Source: Voacanga thouarsii (lineage: Eukaryota; Streptophyta; Magnoliopsida; Gentianales; Apocynaceae). From it: a stretch of 64,000 nt of DNA. The position numbers were made by a program, and so were the translations under genes. Of this stretch, positions 11,207-22,997 are shown one piece after another; positions within the stretch are counted from its first letter, which is position 1; the number at the start of each line of letters is the position of its first letter. The stretch covers positions 7,903,001 through 7,967,000 of the forward strand of contig JANUWF010001783.1 in assembly GCA_026120185.1 (NCBI GenBank), written 5' to 3'. A model generated the notes under the pieces. It searched no databases, had not been told where the DNA came from, and saw only the letters and a list, made by a program, of their open reading frames with translations.

Positions 11207-13112
11207 GTTTTAGTTATTTGTTTAATTTTTAAATTAATTTATTATTTATTTTTTTAATTCTCTTATTTCATTATTTGTTAATATTTTATTTCATTTTTTC
11301 GAACTTTTATTTGAATTTTGATTTATTGTTTTTGTTTAGAAATAATGGATCTAAATCAATATCACCATTTTTCTTTATCACAATCATTTGCACATTTTGA
11401 TTTCAATATAGATCCAATATTAAATTTAATAAATAACGAAATAGGTAATGAAAATGAAGGCTTTAGTAGGCCTAGCGTTAGTGTTTCACAATCACAACTA
11501 ACTCCAACTATTAATCCTGATGAATCTAATATAGGTCAGGATGATGGTGAAACTTCGAAAGTTGTAGCTAAAACAAAAATATATATGGTTTGGAATCTTT
11601 TTGAAAATGATAATGATAATGATAATGATATGGCAACATGTAAAATTTTGAAGGTGGTATATGTACATAAGAAGGGAGAAGGGACATGGACGTTAGTTAA
11701 ACATATGAAAATGTCACATAATGATTGGTTAGAAAACCTACTTAAACAACAACAAATTCATACTATAGGAAGTTAAATTATTGGTAATTTTCAATGCGAT
11801 CATAAAAAAAAATAGAAGCAAATTTGCTAAAATAATTGTCCAAACTAAATTACCTTTTAATTTTATAGAAAATTGACTTTATGAACAATACAATTGTCAA
11901 CCAACATTGAAAAGGATTCCTAGAACAACATTAAAAAAATGATATAATAAAGATATATAAAGAAATGAAACTGTATCTAATTGTTATGTTTGATTCTTAT
12001 AATTGAAAATTTGCTCTTACTTATAGTGGTTAGACTGCAATTACTAATGAGTCTTATTTGTGTATTACATGTCATTAGATAAATTATGATTAGTTAGTAC
12101 AAAAAAGAATTATTTGAATATCCTAATGTAGATACTAGTATTGCTAAAATGATTATTCAAACATGTCGTGAATATAGGATTTTAAATAAAATTATTTCTA
12201 TTTCTTTAGATAGCGCTTCAAATAATGATTATGTCATAACAATTTTGAAAAATACTTTGAATCCTATGTTAGATGGTATTTTGTTTCATACTAGGTGTTC
12301 TTGTCATATTCTTAATTTATGTGTTAAGGAAGGATATAAATATATTGATGATATTGTTAATATAATTAGAAATATTATTTTATTTATTAAAAGTTCTCCA
12401 ACTAGGCCACAAAATTTTAAAGCTTTATGTTGAGAACGAGGTGTATCTTTTAAAAAATTTAGATTAGATTATAAAATTAGATGGAACTCAACTTTAGATA
12501 TATTTGAAAGTGTTATACATTTCAAAATCAACTTATTGAATTTTGTAATAGTAACAATTTTCAACCTCAACTAACTGAAACTCATTTTGAAAATTGTTTT
12601 TTACTTTTAACATTTTTATTTACTTTCAAAGAAGCAACTGAACTTTTATCAAGAGCTTATTATCTCACTCATTATATTCTTCTAACACTTGCTAAGATAA
12701 CGCATATTTTTTGTGAGTATATGGACTATTCCCAATATGATTATTTTATGAGAAGTATGTTTGAAAAATATAAAAAATATTATGAAGATATTCCTATTTT
12801 ATATTGTATGGCATTGTGTATAGATCCTTGAGTAAAAACGGTTGGATTTCATAGTATTATTGAATATCTATATGAAACATTAGTTTCGATGAATCTCAAA
12901 CACTTAGGCAATGCATGATAAAAGATATAAAAGATAAAACGACTAAAGTTCTATCTAACATGTATAATTTGTATGAGTTTGAGTCTTTTTGTTCGGGTTC
13001 TGCTACTTTAAGTAGGCAAGTTTTATCATCATCTAGCAGTCAATTTCAACCACCATGAAGATCCACCGCTTCGATTTTATCAGTATTTAATCCATGAGGT
13101 ATCATGAAGTGT
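11207..13112 (+). pseudogene. hAT transposase, 5' part (hAT-1)
   Basis: After an AT-rich leader, ATG 11345 (MDLNQYHHFSLSQSFAHFD) begins a transposase. A BED-type zinc finger lies at about 11580-11720 (VWNLFE...ATC...GTWTLVKHM) with one of its paired Cys degraded. Stops interrupt 11776-12149. The catalytic-core motif FHTRCSCHILNLCVKEG (hAT consensus H-RC-AHILNL) is at about 12285-12335. Further decayed RNase H-like sequence runs to about 13070. At 13113 an Athila/Tat-like LTR element interrupts it. The C-terminal dimerisation part continues at 21626. Multiple stops make it inactive. Confidence 0.85.
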
Positions 13113-14638
13113 TGATGTGTAAATTTTGGGTGTATAAAAATTATCAAATTTAAATCCATTCCTTAGTCAAGTTTTAATTAAAACATTAATTCCAAAATAC
13201 ACATACGAGCAAGTATACCCATCGCAAGCATAGCATAGGGAATTAACAAGTATCGATCCTCAAAGGGACAAGTACACACTAATCACTTTTCATTCATTGT
13301 TTAACTAACCAAATAAAGTAGTAAGATAAAAATAAGAAAAAAAAGTAGTATATACAACTTAAGGATGTGAAAATATGCAATCTGGACAAAAGCTTTTGAA
13401 AACATGATAACGAATCACTTAGCCAATATCACAATCAATTAGTATCTTATTATCATGAAGGGTTTAATATAGACCTATTTCGTTTGCAATCCTTGGAATC
13501 ACTATCCTCTAGTTAAATTAGTGAATATATTCTGTCTAACTTATCCAAAAGATGCATTAAAATCAATTCTCACATAAATCTCTATATTCTAAGTGATTTA
13601 AAACATGAAATTAGTCAATGAATCCATATTATGGCATTCATCAACTAACCTTTGATTATCAATGTTCTAGATAATTAACCATCTTTTCAAGTAAATTAAG
13701 AGATAATAAATATGAAACTAGTTAATTGAAGTCATTAGTAACCTTTTTTTCAAACAAATTAATAACAAAAATCAATCAACCAACTTTGTAAGAAAAATAA
13801 ATAATCAAATACCAAGACAAATAATGAATTGATCAAAATACTAAATTAACTTAAGAAATCATGAATCACAAAAAGCAATGTCAAATTACACTGGAAATAT
13901 TGAATACATGATTATTTAAGGAAAAGAAAACAAAGATAAAAGAAAACACTTATAAATGAGCCTCTTTCTTTCTCCTTGAAGACTCTCTTGAACAATCCTC
14001 CTTGATTGGGTGAATTCCTCCTTCAATAAGTGATTGAGAATTTTTGCTTTTGAATCTACCTCCACATGTATATCTCTCTTTTCTCTTGTGTTTTCTTGTA
14101 CTTTTATAGGCCTTTTGGATGTTAAATTCATGGCTTAGGAAGTCTTGGCCGAGTAGAATTTGGAAAATACCAAAATTACTGAAAAATTCCTAATTTCGTG
14201 TACAGAATATTCGCCTTTCAGAGCATACCTGTCGCCGAGTACCTTTGACCCACCTGGCACCAGGTGTACTCTGTTCTTCCCATTTTTTACTCTATTTTTG
14301 GTCCGTTCCCATCGACAGATAGAATGGACCCGGCGCAAGGTATACTTACCAGACCTAGCTCCTGGTCTATTCTAATTTTTCCCTAAAAGTTGGCTTAATT
14401 TCTATTGTTTGACCAGAATGGACCTGGCACCTGGTTTATTGGCTGGGCCTAGCACCAGGTACATGATGAAATTGTTCACTTTCTACACGATTTTAACTTA
14501 AATCTACATAAATTTGTCAAAAACACTTTTTACAAGTAAAATGTCAAATGGGGAGGAATATGCCTAGTTATTACAACAAATGTATCTTAAAATAACCTCA
14601 AATAACTAGAAAAATAATGGTGATTTTAGCCCGTATCA
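13113..14638 (-). repeat. 3' LTR of AT-1
   Basis: Plus-strand borders TGATGTGTAAATTTTGGG (left) and TTTTAGCCCGTATCA (right) are the reverse of TGATACGGGC...ACACATCA. It is similar along its whole length to 20110-21625 and, inverted, to 38041-39547 and 42799-44295. It contains the GC-rich cluster with diverged CCTGGCGCCAGG palindromes (about 14225-14465). Confidence 0.88.
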
Positions 14639-15018
14639 CATACCTCCACACTTGAACTTTTGCTTGTCCTCACACAAAACACTTAAGTCAAGAAAATTAT
14701 CAAGAAAACACAAGCTCTTACTCATTCAAAAATTTCTTTACCATAGCAAAGATTATGTTTTTCCTTCAAACTTTAGATACAACTCTTGTTATTCATACCT
14801 TTTGAAAATAATACAAACTTTGAAACTTTTGACAAGATACCACAAAACTCTTGAAGTCAAATTAATCAAATGTATATCTTATTCTAAGAAACTTATTTCA
14901 CTCTTCAAGTACAAATATAGATAACATGAATCATATAAGTCAAGCCATCTACCAACTCAAATATTATAAATCCAAAAACTACACAACTTAAGTTATGATG
15001 TAAGGAAAGCACTCTAAA

Positions 15019-15099
<81 letters not shown>

Positions 15100-16074
15100 T
15101 GACATAAGGAATTGATAGCCTCAAGTGCATAGATTTCTCTTCACACACCGTATTAGCCCCCTTTTAATCATCATTCATAATTTTTTCAACAATATTCCTT
15201 TCGTTTGCTCTTAAGAATTTATAGCCTCAAGAAAGTGAATTTCTCTTCACTATCCATATTGACCCCTGTAACAAGCAAAAACAATTTTTTTCTCATCTTC
15301 AAAGAGGAAGCAATCAACTCATTTTTCTAATTTTTCAAATCACAAGAATGTTTCACAATTTTTTCCACAATCTTTCCTCTCAAAGATCTTTTATCAACTC
15401 ACATTCATCATCACAACCCAAAGCTAGCAAAATTTAAACTCATAATACAAGAGTTAGCTAATAAATTTTATCCACATTCTTCATATTTTCCATATTTGAA
15501 CTAGATAAGTCAAATAGCATTCAAACACCAATACATAAAGAAGATTAATTAAAATTCCCAAGTCTTGAAAAATATCCTATCCAACAAAACCAATTTCATC
15601 AAAATCTATCTAATGAATGACAAAACTCATATTCAAGTAAGAAAATGAATTACAGCCTTGTTTAACAATGAAAACCACTGAAATTTTGAAAAATTTTCAC
15701 AAAAATGATATATGAAAAAGTATTTCTTCAACCTTATTCTTCTCCCCATACTTAAACTGGACATTGTCTTCAATGGCCAAAGATATAACAACAAAAGTAC
15801 AGCAAAAAAAACCAAAAGTAACAAAGAAAAAGAATAAAGTAGAGAAGATACTTTCATTACATCGTCGTGCCACCATGTTTGAATCCAACACAAGGAAGAG
15901 CCATTATAAAAGTACATACTTAAAAATAAATAAACCAAAGAAAAATATAAAGCTAGAAAAGAAAATGAAAGGAAAATAAAAGAAAAGATACCTAAAAGCT
16001 AGTAAAGGTCATTAAAATTTAAAAGAAAAGAAAGAACAGAAAATAAAATAAAATAGAATACAAGAGAGTAAGTT
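14639..16074 (-). other. AT-1 3' module: polypurine tract and non-coding region
   Basis: The minus strand reads CAAGTGTGGAGGTATG directly before the 3' LTR (14654-14639), the polypurine tract used to prime second-strand synthesis. The rest is non-coding and AT-rich. It is homologous to the 3' end of the plus-strand element, about 41300-42798. For example, both contain 'gttatatctttggccattga' followed by a purine-rich 'agtatggggagaa' type block. The plus-strand reading also has a long (CT)n tract. Confidence 0.7.
15022..15096. repeat. (CT)n microsatellite, 75 bp
   Basis: An uninterrupted dinucleotide run; read on the minus strand of AT-1 it is (GA)n. No homologous long run stands at the matching position of the plus-strand element, so it has expanded in this copy. 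Confidence 0.97.
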
Positions 16075-17291
16075 AAGAGTCATCCTCATCATCATCATTG
16101 TCATAATCGTCAGCTACGCGACTGGAAGATGCACCAGTAAATTGGTGGATCAAAATGGCCAACTTTTGATCTTGAACATCCTGGCAGTGATGAATGTCTG
16201 CAATGGAATCACGAAGTTGGAGGAGGATAGTCATTTGGCTTTCCAACCAAGTCTCCACTTGTGCCTCAAAATCAATATATGAATGAGAGCTAGTAGCACG
16301 AGGGGTAGGTCTAGTAGGTAGCTCCTCTTCCTCCTTCTTATCATGGAGAAGCCCCTCCCTTCTAGGGTACTACACCTCATACGGCCTCTTCCACCTCTTT
16401 GCCCTTTCATTATAGCGATACCCACACTGAACCAAAATATGCTTCGTCACTAGGTCGCAGTTAGTAGTAGGCTCACTTAACTCTCCATCCATCCGCACTC
16501 CAAAGTCTATAGAATACGCATAATATCCAAAAGGAATTTGAGGGCTTTGACTTCAATGTTAGAGGAAACAACCTCTCGCATAGAGTGAATGATAATTGGA
16601 ATAAGGGAAATAGGCTCACTTTTTCTCATCTTATCCAAAATATAAATGTCAAGGACCCTACACTCATTAAAGCCACTAGCCTTAGGATAGAAGTTGAAAG
16701 CAAAGATGTAGACTATGGCACGTCATTGAGCCTCAAGGTCATTGTTTGAGTAATAACCAGTTTGACCTATTTGCCCTTTCCTCTACATGCGAAAACTATT
16801 CTTTACAGCCCTCACATCCTATGTAGGCTCAGAAATGACCTTTTGGTTATTATGGTCCACAGCAATCCACTACCTCTCATCAGGAACTCCTAAAATTCTT
16901 GCAAGTCTAGTTCCGTCAAACTCAATGGGAATCCTTTTAACCCTGATGGAGATGACTTGGAGGCTATTTTTTTTTTTTTTTTTTTTGTTCTGTATGTTGG
17001 CATTAAACTCTCTCACGCACACAGGACAATAAGCATCTTCTATTCTAATGATGGGCTCCCACCCCAAGCGCTTAAACATAGTAGAAAGCTCTAAGAAATT
17101 ATCTAAAGAGGACTTGTATCATTTTTCTACTATAATATTATTGTGTTGGTGCCTGTTATACCAGATTTGACATATAGGATCAGAGAATTTAGTAGGTTGG
17201 ATAGGTAGAGGCTCGAAAGAAGGTGTGGATGAAGATGCATCTCGAGTTCTCTAAGCCTCCAGTACTAACCATCTAGGTCTTCTAGACATGA
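16075..17291 (-). pseudogene. Captured ORF resembling plant Transposase_32 (putative plant transposon protein)
   Basis: Minus-strand ATG 17289 gives MSRRPRWLVLEA and then a stop. The frame continues with a segment near 17080-16870: FKRLGWEPIIRIED, VREFNANIQNKKKKKK, then RVKRIPIEFDGTRLARILGVP. The arrangement 'V-EF-AN...V-I--V-I-F----I---LG-P' is that of the PF20167-type domain found in ORFs carried by plant Gypsy elements. That assignment is from memory of the family and unverified. Downstream segments (RVLDIYILDKMRKS; ISLIPIIIHSMREVV) and an acidic C-terminus (DDYDNDDDEDDS near 16080) fit such proteins. Several stops and a poly-Lys expansion at 16971-16986 break it. Function unknown. Confidence 0.5.
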
Positions 17292-18489
17292 TGGAAGGAT
17301 GAAGAAAAAGGGATAGAACAAAAAAAGAGGACTCTCTCAACTCACTCTTTACACCCAATTCTCAATTCTCAGTCGTCTCGCTATTACAACACCATTCAAC
17401 ACTACTACCAACTCAACACAAAACACCATAGTTAATAAAACACCACTCAATCTCCTCTAATAGACCTGCAAGAAAGATAGCCATATGCTAATCTAAACAA
17501 TAATATCAACATATTTGATCAAGTCCACCATGCTCAATATTGATCATTGAATCCATGTATAGGTCAGAATCACAATGCTCAATTAGTCATGGCATTTATA
17601 TCATAATATACATATCATAAGCATAAAGCTAAGTTAAACACTTATCCTTATATCTCAAAAATTACTCAGCAAGAATGCATGCTCAAGACTTCTAAAAAGA
17701 TACAAAATATCAATAACATTAATCATGAAGCATTATCGAGTATATTCTCATTCCAATAAAAGCTTAAAGTAAGTAATATGAGCAATCAAATCCTTCACTC
17801 AAAATATATTCAAGAATTTTCGCCCAAAAATGCATAGAAAAATACCTAAATTCATAAGAAAAAATAAACCATAAAAAGTGTAGAAAAAGCATACCATAAT
17901 AATCTCCAATATATGAGCAATGATTCTATGCAAAAAGATCGAAGAAATCGTGCTCCAAATGAAAGGATTGAAAACTGGGTTTTGGATGAAAAGTTTGAAT
18001 TTTTCTTTGTTTTGTTCCAAACTTTCAAGATTAAAGTGAGGATTTTGTGATAATGAAGTGTTTTGGAGGTATAGAAAGTGATCTGGCGATATTTTGAAGT
18101 TGAACCTAACAATAGGTTAAGAGAAAATTTGAGAGGGATGAAAGAAATTTTGAACAAAATGGCTAAGAGGACCGGTTTTCATGTTGCGGCTGAACGGGCC
18201 CGACGTCGGGCCCAAGGAATAGACCTGGCATCGGACCTGTTCTGTTTGCGGTTGCCGTTGGGTCGTGCTGACCTAGTGCCCGAGCCAAAGGTTAGGCCCG
18301 ATACCAAGTCAGCTTTGGCAAAAAAATCACTTTTTTTTAATAAATTTAATGGAATTAAGGGAAAAGAACACGAACTCATGAAAAGAATATAGTCTAACAA
18401 TTAAAAAGAACAGCCAAATAAAAACAAACAAACGAGAATTAAAAATATGTCCAAAAACCAAATAAATTCAAAATCAGATTTTCCCACGG
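17292..18489 (-). other. AT-1 interior non-coding block with a GC-rich palindromic patch
   Basis: No credible ORF. It is AT-rich except for 18190-18310, which contains the perfect 18-base palindrome at 18196-18213 and GGCCC/GGCATC-type repeats reminiscent of the GC cluster in the LTRs. It occupies the place where a pol gene would start in an autonomous Athila/Tat element. Confidence 0.5.
18196..18213. repeat. Perfect 18 bp palindrome
   Basis: GGGCCCGACGTCGGGCCC equals its own reverse complement. It stands out in AT-rich surroundings. Confidence 0.95.
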
Positions 18490-19880
18490 TCTTAGTCACA
18501 TGGTTTGGTCTTTGTGTTACCTGGAAGTGATCCTGTTTGACGATCACCAAGGAGTTTGGCTAACTGTCCAATTTAACCTTCAAGGTTGCGCATGGACGCC
18601 TCCAAGTTTCTCATAATTGTATTGACTCCTTGGAACCGTGTTTCCGTTCTATTTACCAGTTGGTTGACCAGCTCCTCCAATGATGGTTTAGTCGGTGGAG
18701 CATTGTACGACAATGGTGGTTGAGTCATTTGGATCCCAAAATTCGAAGAAGCTTGCTGATGTTGGTTTTGATTATTCTATGCAAAGTTAGGGTGATTCCT
18801 CCAACCTGGGTTGTAAGTATTACTATAAGGATTGTTACCTTGCCGATCATTACCTACAAATGCCACTTGTTCTAATGCTTCTTGTGAAGATCCCATATTT
18901 TGGCACTCATAGTTTGGATGCCCTTCCCCACAAAAATCATAATTTACAATCATGACTTGCCCTAGGGGAGAATGAATTACCAATTGATCTATTTTCTAAG
19001 TGAGTGCTTCCACATTTGCCTCTAATGTAGCTATTGCATCCACCTTGTGTACTCCATGTACACGAGCTCTAAATTATGCACTACCCTAGGCATAGTTATT
19101 CGTAGCTAAATTTTCAATCGAATCAAATACCTCTTCCGAGGTTTTGGAATTAATAGAGCCTATTGCAGATGCATCGACTAATTGCCTCATAGCAAAGCTT
19201 AATCCGCTGTGAAAGATTTGCATTTGCATTCCCAACTCAAATCCATGGTGAAGACATTTTCTCAACATTTCCTTAAACTTCTCCCAACACTCATAAAGGT
19301 TTTCGGCGTCTAATTGTTGGAAGACAAAAATGTCAGTCCTAAGTTTGGATGTTCTAGCTGGTGAGAAATATTTTGCCAAGTATTTTTTAACTAACACATT
19401 TCAAGTAGTAATGGATCTAGTGGGCAAAGATTTTAACCATGATTTTGCTCGATCTCTCAAAGAAAAGAGAAAAAGTCTTAGTTTGATAGTATCCTCAGAA
19501 ACACTATTTATTTTAAATGTGTCACAAATTTTTAGAAAGTCACAAGGTGGGCATTGGGATCCTCCTCAGGTAACCCATCAAATTGAACTATATTCTGGAT
19601 CATTTGGATTACATTGGATTTTATCTCAAAATTGTTGGTCTCTATCCTAGGCCTTATGATACTAGAGTCTGTACCTGAGATTGCGTGTTTGACAAAGTCA
19701 TTCATAATCTGTCTGTTAACTCTACCGTTACCACCATTGTTGGTGTGATTTACCTCTATTTCTTTCCTTACCCTTTCGCTTACAACCTTGCGGACCATAG
19801 TGAGAGTTCTCTCGATTTCCGGATCAAGATCGACTATATCAGCGTTAGATCATCAGGTCATAAACTAAGAGTAAGGTCAA
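18490..19880 (-). pseudogene. Athila/Tat-type gag remnant
   Basis: Minus-strand segments in order: IRPRIETNNFEIKSNVIQMI and FDGLPEEDPNAHL (about 19660-19530), the classical Athila/Tat gag core. Next comes KYFSPARTSKLRTDIFVFQQ and ENLYECWEKFKEMLRKC..HGF (about 19390-19240), then QLVDASAIGSINSKTSEEVF (about 19185-19125). A zinc knuckle lacking its first Cys (YDFCGEGHPNYEC) lies near 18930. YNPGWRNHPNFAW near 18810-18780 and a C-terminal KPSLEELVNQL...IGQLAKLLGDR (about 18690-18540) complete it. Gag normally forms the particle and binds RNA. Frameshifts and stops separate the blocks. The sequence ends at about 18490 with no protease after it. Confidence 0.88.
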
Positions 19881-20084
19881 CATAAGACAAAAATTTGTGA
19901 GATTATAAAATTTACAAGTTAAACAATTTACAACTAAAGTTATAAGGAATTACAACGTACAGAGATAGTAAAGTACAAGTATACAAAATATGGCACCTTA
20001 GTCATACAAGGAATATATATACATATTCACATATTAACATATAAATATGGTTAAATCAACAAAATCCAAACTTTCATGATATTG

Positions 20085-20108
20085 TTCCCCAGCTATGGCG
20101 TAAAAAAC
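20085..20108 (-). other. Degraded Asp-tRNA primer-binding site of AT-1
   Basis: Minus strand reads TTTTTTACGCCATAGCTGGGGAAC next to the 5' LTR. Compare the better copy TTGTGCCGTTGCCGGGGAA at 39554-39572. Both resemble the complement of plant tRNA-Asp, the usual primer of Athila/Tat elements. Several C-to-T type changes have accumulated here. Confidence 0.7.
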
Positions 20109-20109
20109 T

Positions 20110-21625
20110 TGATGCATAAATTTTGGGTGTATAAAACTTATCAAATTTAAATCTATCCCTTAGTTAAGTTTTAATTAAAACATTAATCCCAAAATACAAA
20201 TACGAGCAAGTATACTTATCGCAAGCATAGTATAGGAAATTAACGAGTATCGATCTTCAAATGAAGAAGTACACACTAATCACTTTTCATTTATTATTTA
20301 ACCGACCAAATAAAGTAGTAAGATAAAAATAAAAAAAATAAAGTGGTATATACAACTCAAGAATGTGAAAATATGCGATCTAGACAAAAGCTTTTGAAAA
20401 AATGATAACGAATCACTTAGCCAATATTACAATGAATTATTATCTTGGTCTCATTAAAGATTTAATATAAACCCACTTTGTTTACAATCCATAGAATCAC
20501 TATCTTCTAATTAAATTAGTGAACATATTCTATCTCGACTAACTTATTCAAAAGATGTATTAAAATCAATCCTTATATAATCCCTTATATTCTAGGTGAT
20601 TTAAAATATGAAATTAGTCAACGAATGCATATTATAGCAATTAACAACTAACATTTGATTACTAATGTTCTAGACAATTAACCTCTTTTTCAAACAAGTT
20701 AAGAGATAAAAAATATAAAACTAATTAATTGAAGTTATTACTAACCTATTTTTCAAGTAAGTTAATAACAAAAATCAATCAATCAACTCTGTAAGAAAAA
20801 CAAATAATTAAATACCAAGATAAATAATGAATTGATCAAAATACTAAATTAACTCAAGAAATCATGAATCACAAAAAGCAATGTCAAATTACACTGGAAA
20901 TATTGAATGCATGATTGTTTAAGGAAAAGAAAACAAAGATAAAAGAAATTACTTATACCCAAGCCTCTTTCTTCCTCTTTGAAGACTCTCTTGAACATTC
21001 CTCTTTCAATGAGTGATTGAGAATTTTTACTTTTGAATCCACCTCTATATGTATCTCTTTTCTCTTATGTTTTCTTGTGCTCTTATAGGCCTATTGGATG
21101 CTAAATTCATGGTTTAGGAAGTCTTGGCCGAGTAGGATTCAAAAAGTACCAAAATATTAGAAAATTTTTAATTTCGTTCACAGAATATTCGCCTTCCAAA
21201 GTGTCCTGGCGCCAGATACCTTCGACCCACCTAGTGCCAGGTGCACTCTATTCTTCCTTTTTTTTTTTTTTTTTGCTCTATTTTTTGGTTTATTCCCATC
21301 AGCAGACAGAATGGACTTGGAGCCAGGTACACTTGCCAGACCTGGTGCCAAGTCTGTTCTGGATTTTCCCTAAAAGTTGGCTCAATTTCTGCTGCTTGAC
21401 CAGAATAGACCCGATGCCTGGTCCATTAGCTGGGCCTGGTGCCAGGTACATTCTGGAATTGTTCACTTTTTGCTCAATTTTCATTCAAATCTGCACAAAT
21501 TTGTCAAAAACACTTTTTACAAGTAAAATGTCAAATAGGAAGGAATATACCTAATTATTATAAAAAATGTATCTCAAAACAACCTCAAATAATTAGAAAA
21601 ATAATGGTGATTTTAGCCGCTATCA
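20110..21625 (-). repeat. 5' LTR of AT-1
   Basis: Plus-strand borders TGATGCATAAATTTTGGG (20110) and TTTTAGCCGCTATCA (21625). Co-linear with 13113-14638 with scattered substitutions and small indels. It contains the same GC-rich cluster (about 21210-21450) with CTGGTGCCAGG-type palindromes. Confidence 0.88.
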
Positions 21626-22424
21626 AACGTAAAAAAAGATCATCTACCATCTTCAATAAGATGGCAATTTATGAGATACAACCTTTGGTCAAAAATGAGG
21701 ATCAACATTTTGACATTTGTGGTTGGTGGAAGGCTCGTGTAAGTCAATACCCCATTTTATCTAAAATGGCACGTAATCTTTTGACACTACTTGTTTCCAC
21801 AGTGCCATCAGAAAGCGTTTTTAGTGAAAGCGCTCAAACAATCGATGAAAGAAAATCTTGATTGGCTCCTCATACTTTGAAGATGTTAATGGATTGTAAT
21901 AGTTGGTTCACAGCCGAAGATAAGACGACCAATTCATGGATTGTTGATGATGACTTAAATGATGAATGGGGTGAGCCAAATAGTTAGTTTAGTATTCGAA
22001 TAATTAAGAACTTAGGATAAGTAATATAATGTATTTAATTTTATTTTTAGGATATTTATTCTATTTTTAAATTTTGATCATTGTAATATTTTTAAGAGGT
22101 TTAGGCATCAGGTCCCCACCTTATGTAATCTTTATTTTATTAATTAACAAAATAGGTAGGGGTCCAAGCCAAATCCCCTACCACTTCAAGGTAGCTTTTT
22201 TATAATTTTAAACACTTGTGTTATTTAAGTAATAATAAAAAATTACAAAATAATTGAATATCAAAATTTGTAATCGAATTAAGTGGAAAAAAAATAAAGA
22301 AAGAAAGCTTAAGGCCCAAATTGGCCTGCAAGCCTCACGGGCCAAGGGCTTGGCACGACCCACGGGCCAGTCCTCAGGCCCGGCACAACTCAAAACCATG
22401 TGGGCCGGTCCACATGTCAATGCT
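21626..22424 (+). pseudogene. hAT transposase, C-terminal dimerisation part (hAT-1) and element 3' end
   Basis: The plus strand resumes with IYEIQPLVKNEDQHFDICGW and WKARVSQYPILSKMARNLL, then VSTVPSESVFSESAQTIDER and a stop (TGA, 21861) where the family has Ser/Arg. It continues LAPHTLKMLMDCNSWF. This is the hAT C-terminal dimerisation domain (consensus WW-----YP-L--MARD-L--P-S-VASE-AFS). The non-coding end (22270-22424) is rich in GGCCC and GGGCCGG blocks, the subterminal composition usual for Ac-like hAT elements. The terminus is probably near 'cacatgtcaatgcta'. The matching 5' terminus is outside the window. Confidence 0.82.
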
Positions 22425-22488
22425 AGAAATAGTATTAGGTACAACATAAAGTAAACAAAAGTAGGCGAATATCTAATACTATTTCTAG
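22423..22488. repeat. 16 bp perfect inverted repeat at the hAT-1/Copia-B junction
   Basis: CTAGAAATAGTATTAG at 22423-22438 and its exact complement CTAATACTATTTCTAG at 22473-22488, separated by 34 bp. It falls in the unexplained 90 bp between the hAT-1 end and the truncated Copia-B LTR. Confidence 0.93.
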
Positions 22489-22509
22489 TAACGATTATCT
22501 AATCACTAC

Positions 22510-22984
22510 TTTAATCAAAGTTAATGAAATTTGGAGTACTTAATTGTAACTATTGAAAGTCCTAATACCTATAAGGAAAAAAAGGAAATTGTTCCTTTCA
22601 CGGGTGAAAAACCTAGAAACAAAAATGGTGTGTTTCCTGTGATACTCTTCTTCTCTTCCACGAAAACTACTCTAGCCGCCAATAACCCTTCTAGTAGAGG
22701 GTTTGGCCTTGCTTGAGCGATCAAACTTGTGTGGATTTCTGTTAGAGAAATATCTATCATTGAGATTTAGTGACTTGAACGGGATGAAGAACATTATTCT
22801 AAGCCTATACAAATTGTTGGATCTCACCACAAATTGAAAAAGAAATTTTTATTAACAGAGGTGGCACCGAAGGTATTTTCTTACATGTTTTGATTCTTTT
22901 TAACGCATACTAGTGATCCTCGTTGTTTGGAATTCCTGTTTTTCTTCCGCTGTGCAAATCTGTTTTGCATGGGGAGTTCCTACA
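22510..22984 (+). repeat. Truncated 5' LTR of Copia-B
   Basis: Homology to the 3' LTR begins near 22510 (ttaatgaaatttggag) and runs to ...GAGTTCCTACA at 22984, matching 29965-30439. About 1.24 kb of the LTR start is missing. Confidence 0.88.
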
Positions 22985-22985
22985 G

Positions 22986-22997
22986 TGGTATCAGAGC
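22986..22997 (+). other. Primer-binding site of Copia-B (initiator-Met tRNA)
   Basis: TGGTATCAGAGC starts one base after the 5' LTR end. Confidence 0.94.

Larger units (their letters stand above)
13113..21625 (-). mobile_element. Athila/Tat-like non-autonomous LTR element, minus strand (AT-1), 8.5 kb
   Basis: Two LTRs of about 1.52 kb in the same orientation enclose a 5.5 kb interior. Read on the minus strand: 5' LTR (21625-20110), degraded Asp-tRNA primer site, gag remnant (about 19880-18490), a 1.2 kb non-coding block, an ORF remnant resembling plant Transposase_32 proteins (about 17291-16075), a non-coding 3' module with a (CT)n tract, the polypurine tract and the 3' LTR (14638-13113). 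No protease, reverse transcriptase or integrase was found. It splits the hAT-1 transposase. The flanking pentamers are agtgt and aacgt, matching at only 3 of 5 positions, so the target duplication has decayed or the border has changed. Confidence 0.85.

Noticed and set aside
15022..15105. A minus-strand reading frame of alternating Arg-Glu
   Set aside because: It is the translation of the (CT)n/(GA)n microsatellite; no gene.
22208..22454. Overlapping frames on both strands in the GGCCC-rich stretch
   Set aside because: They arise from the GC-rich subterminal sequence of the hAT element.
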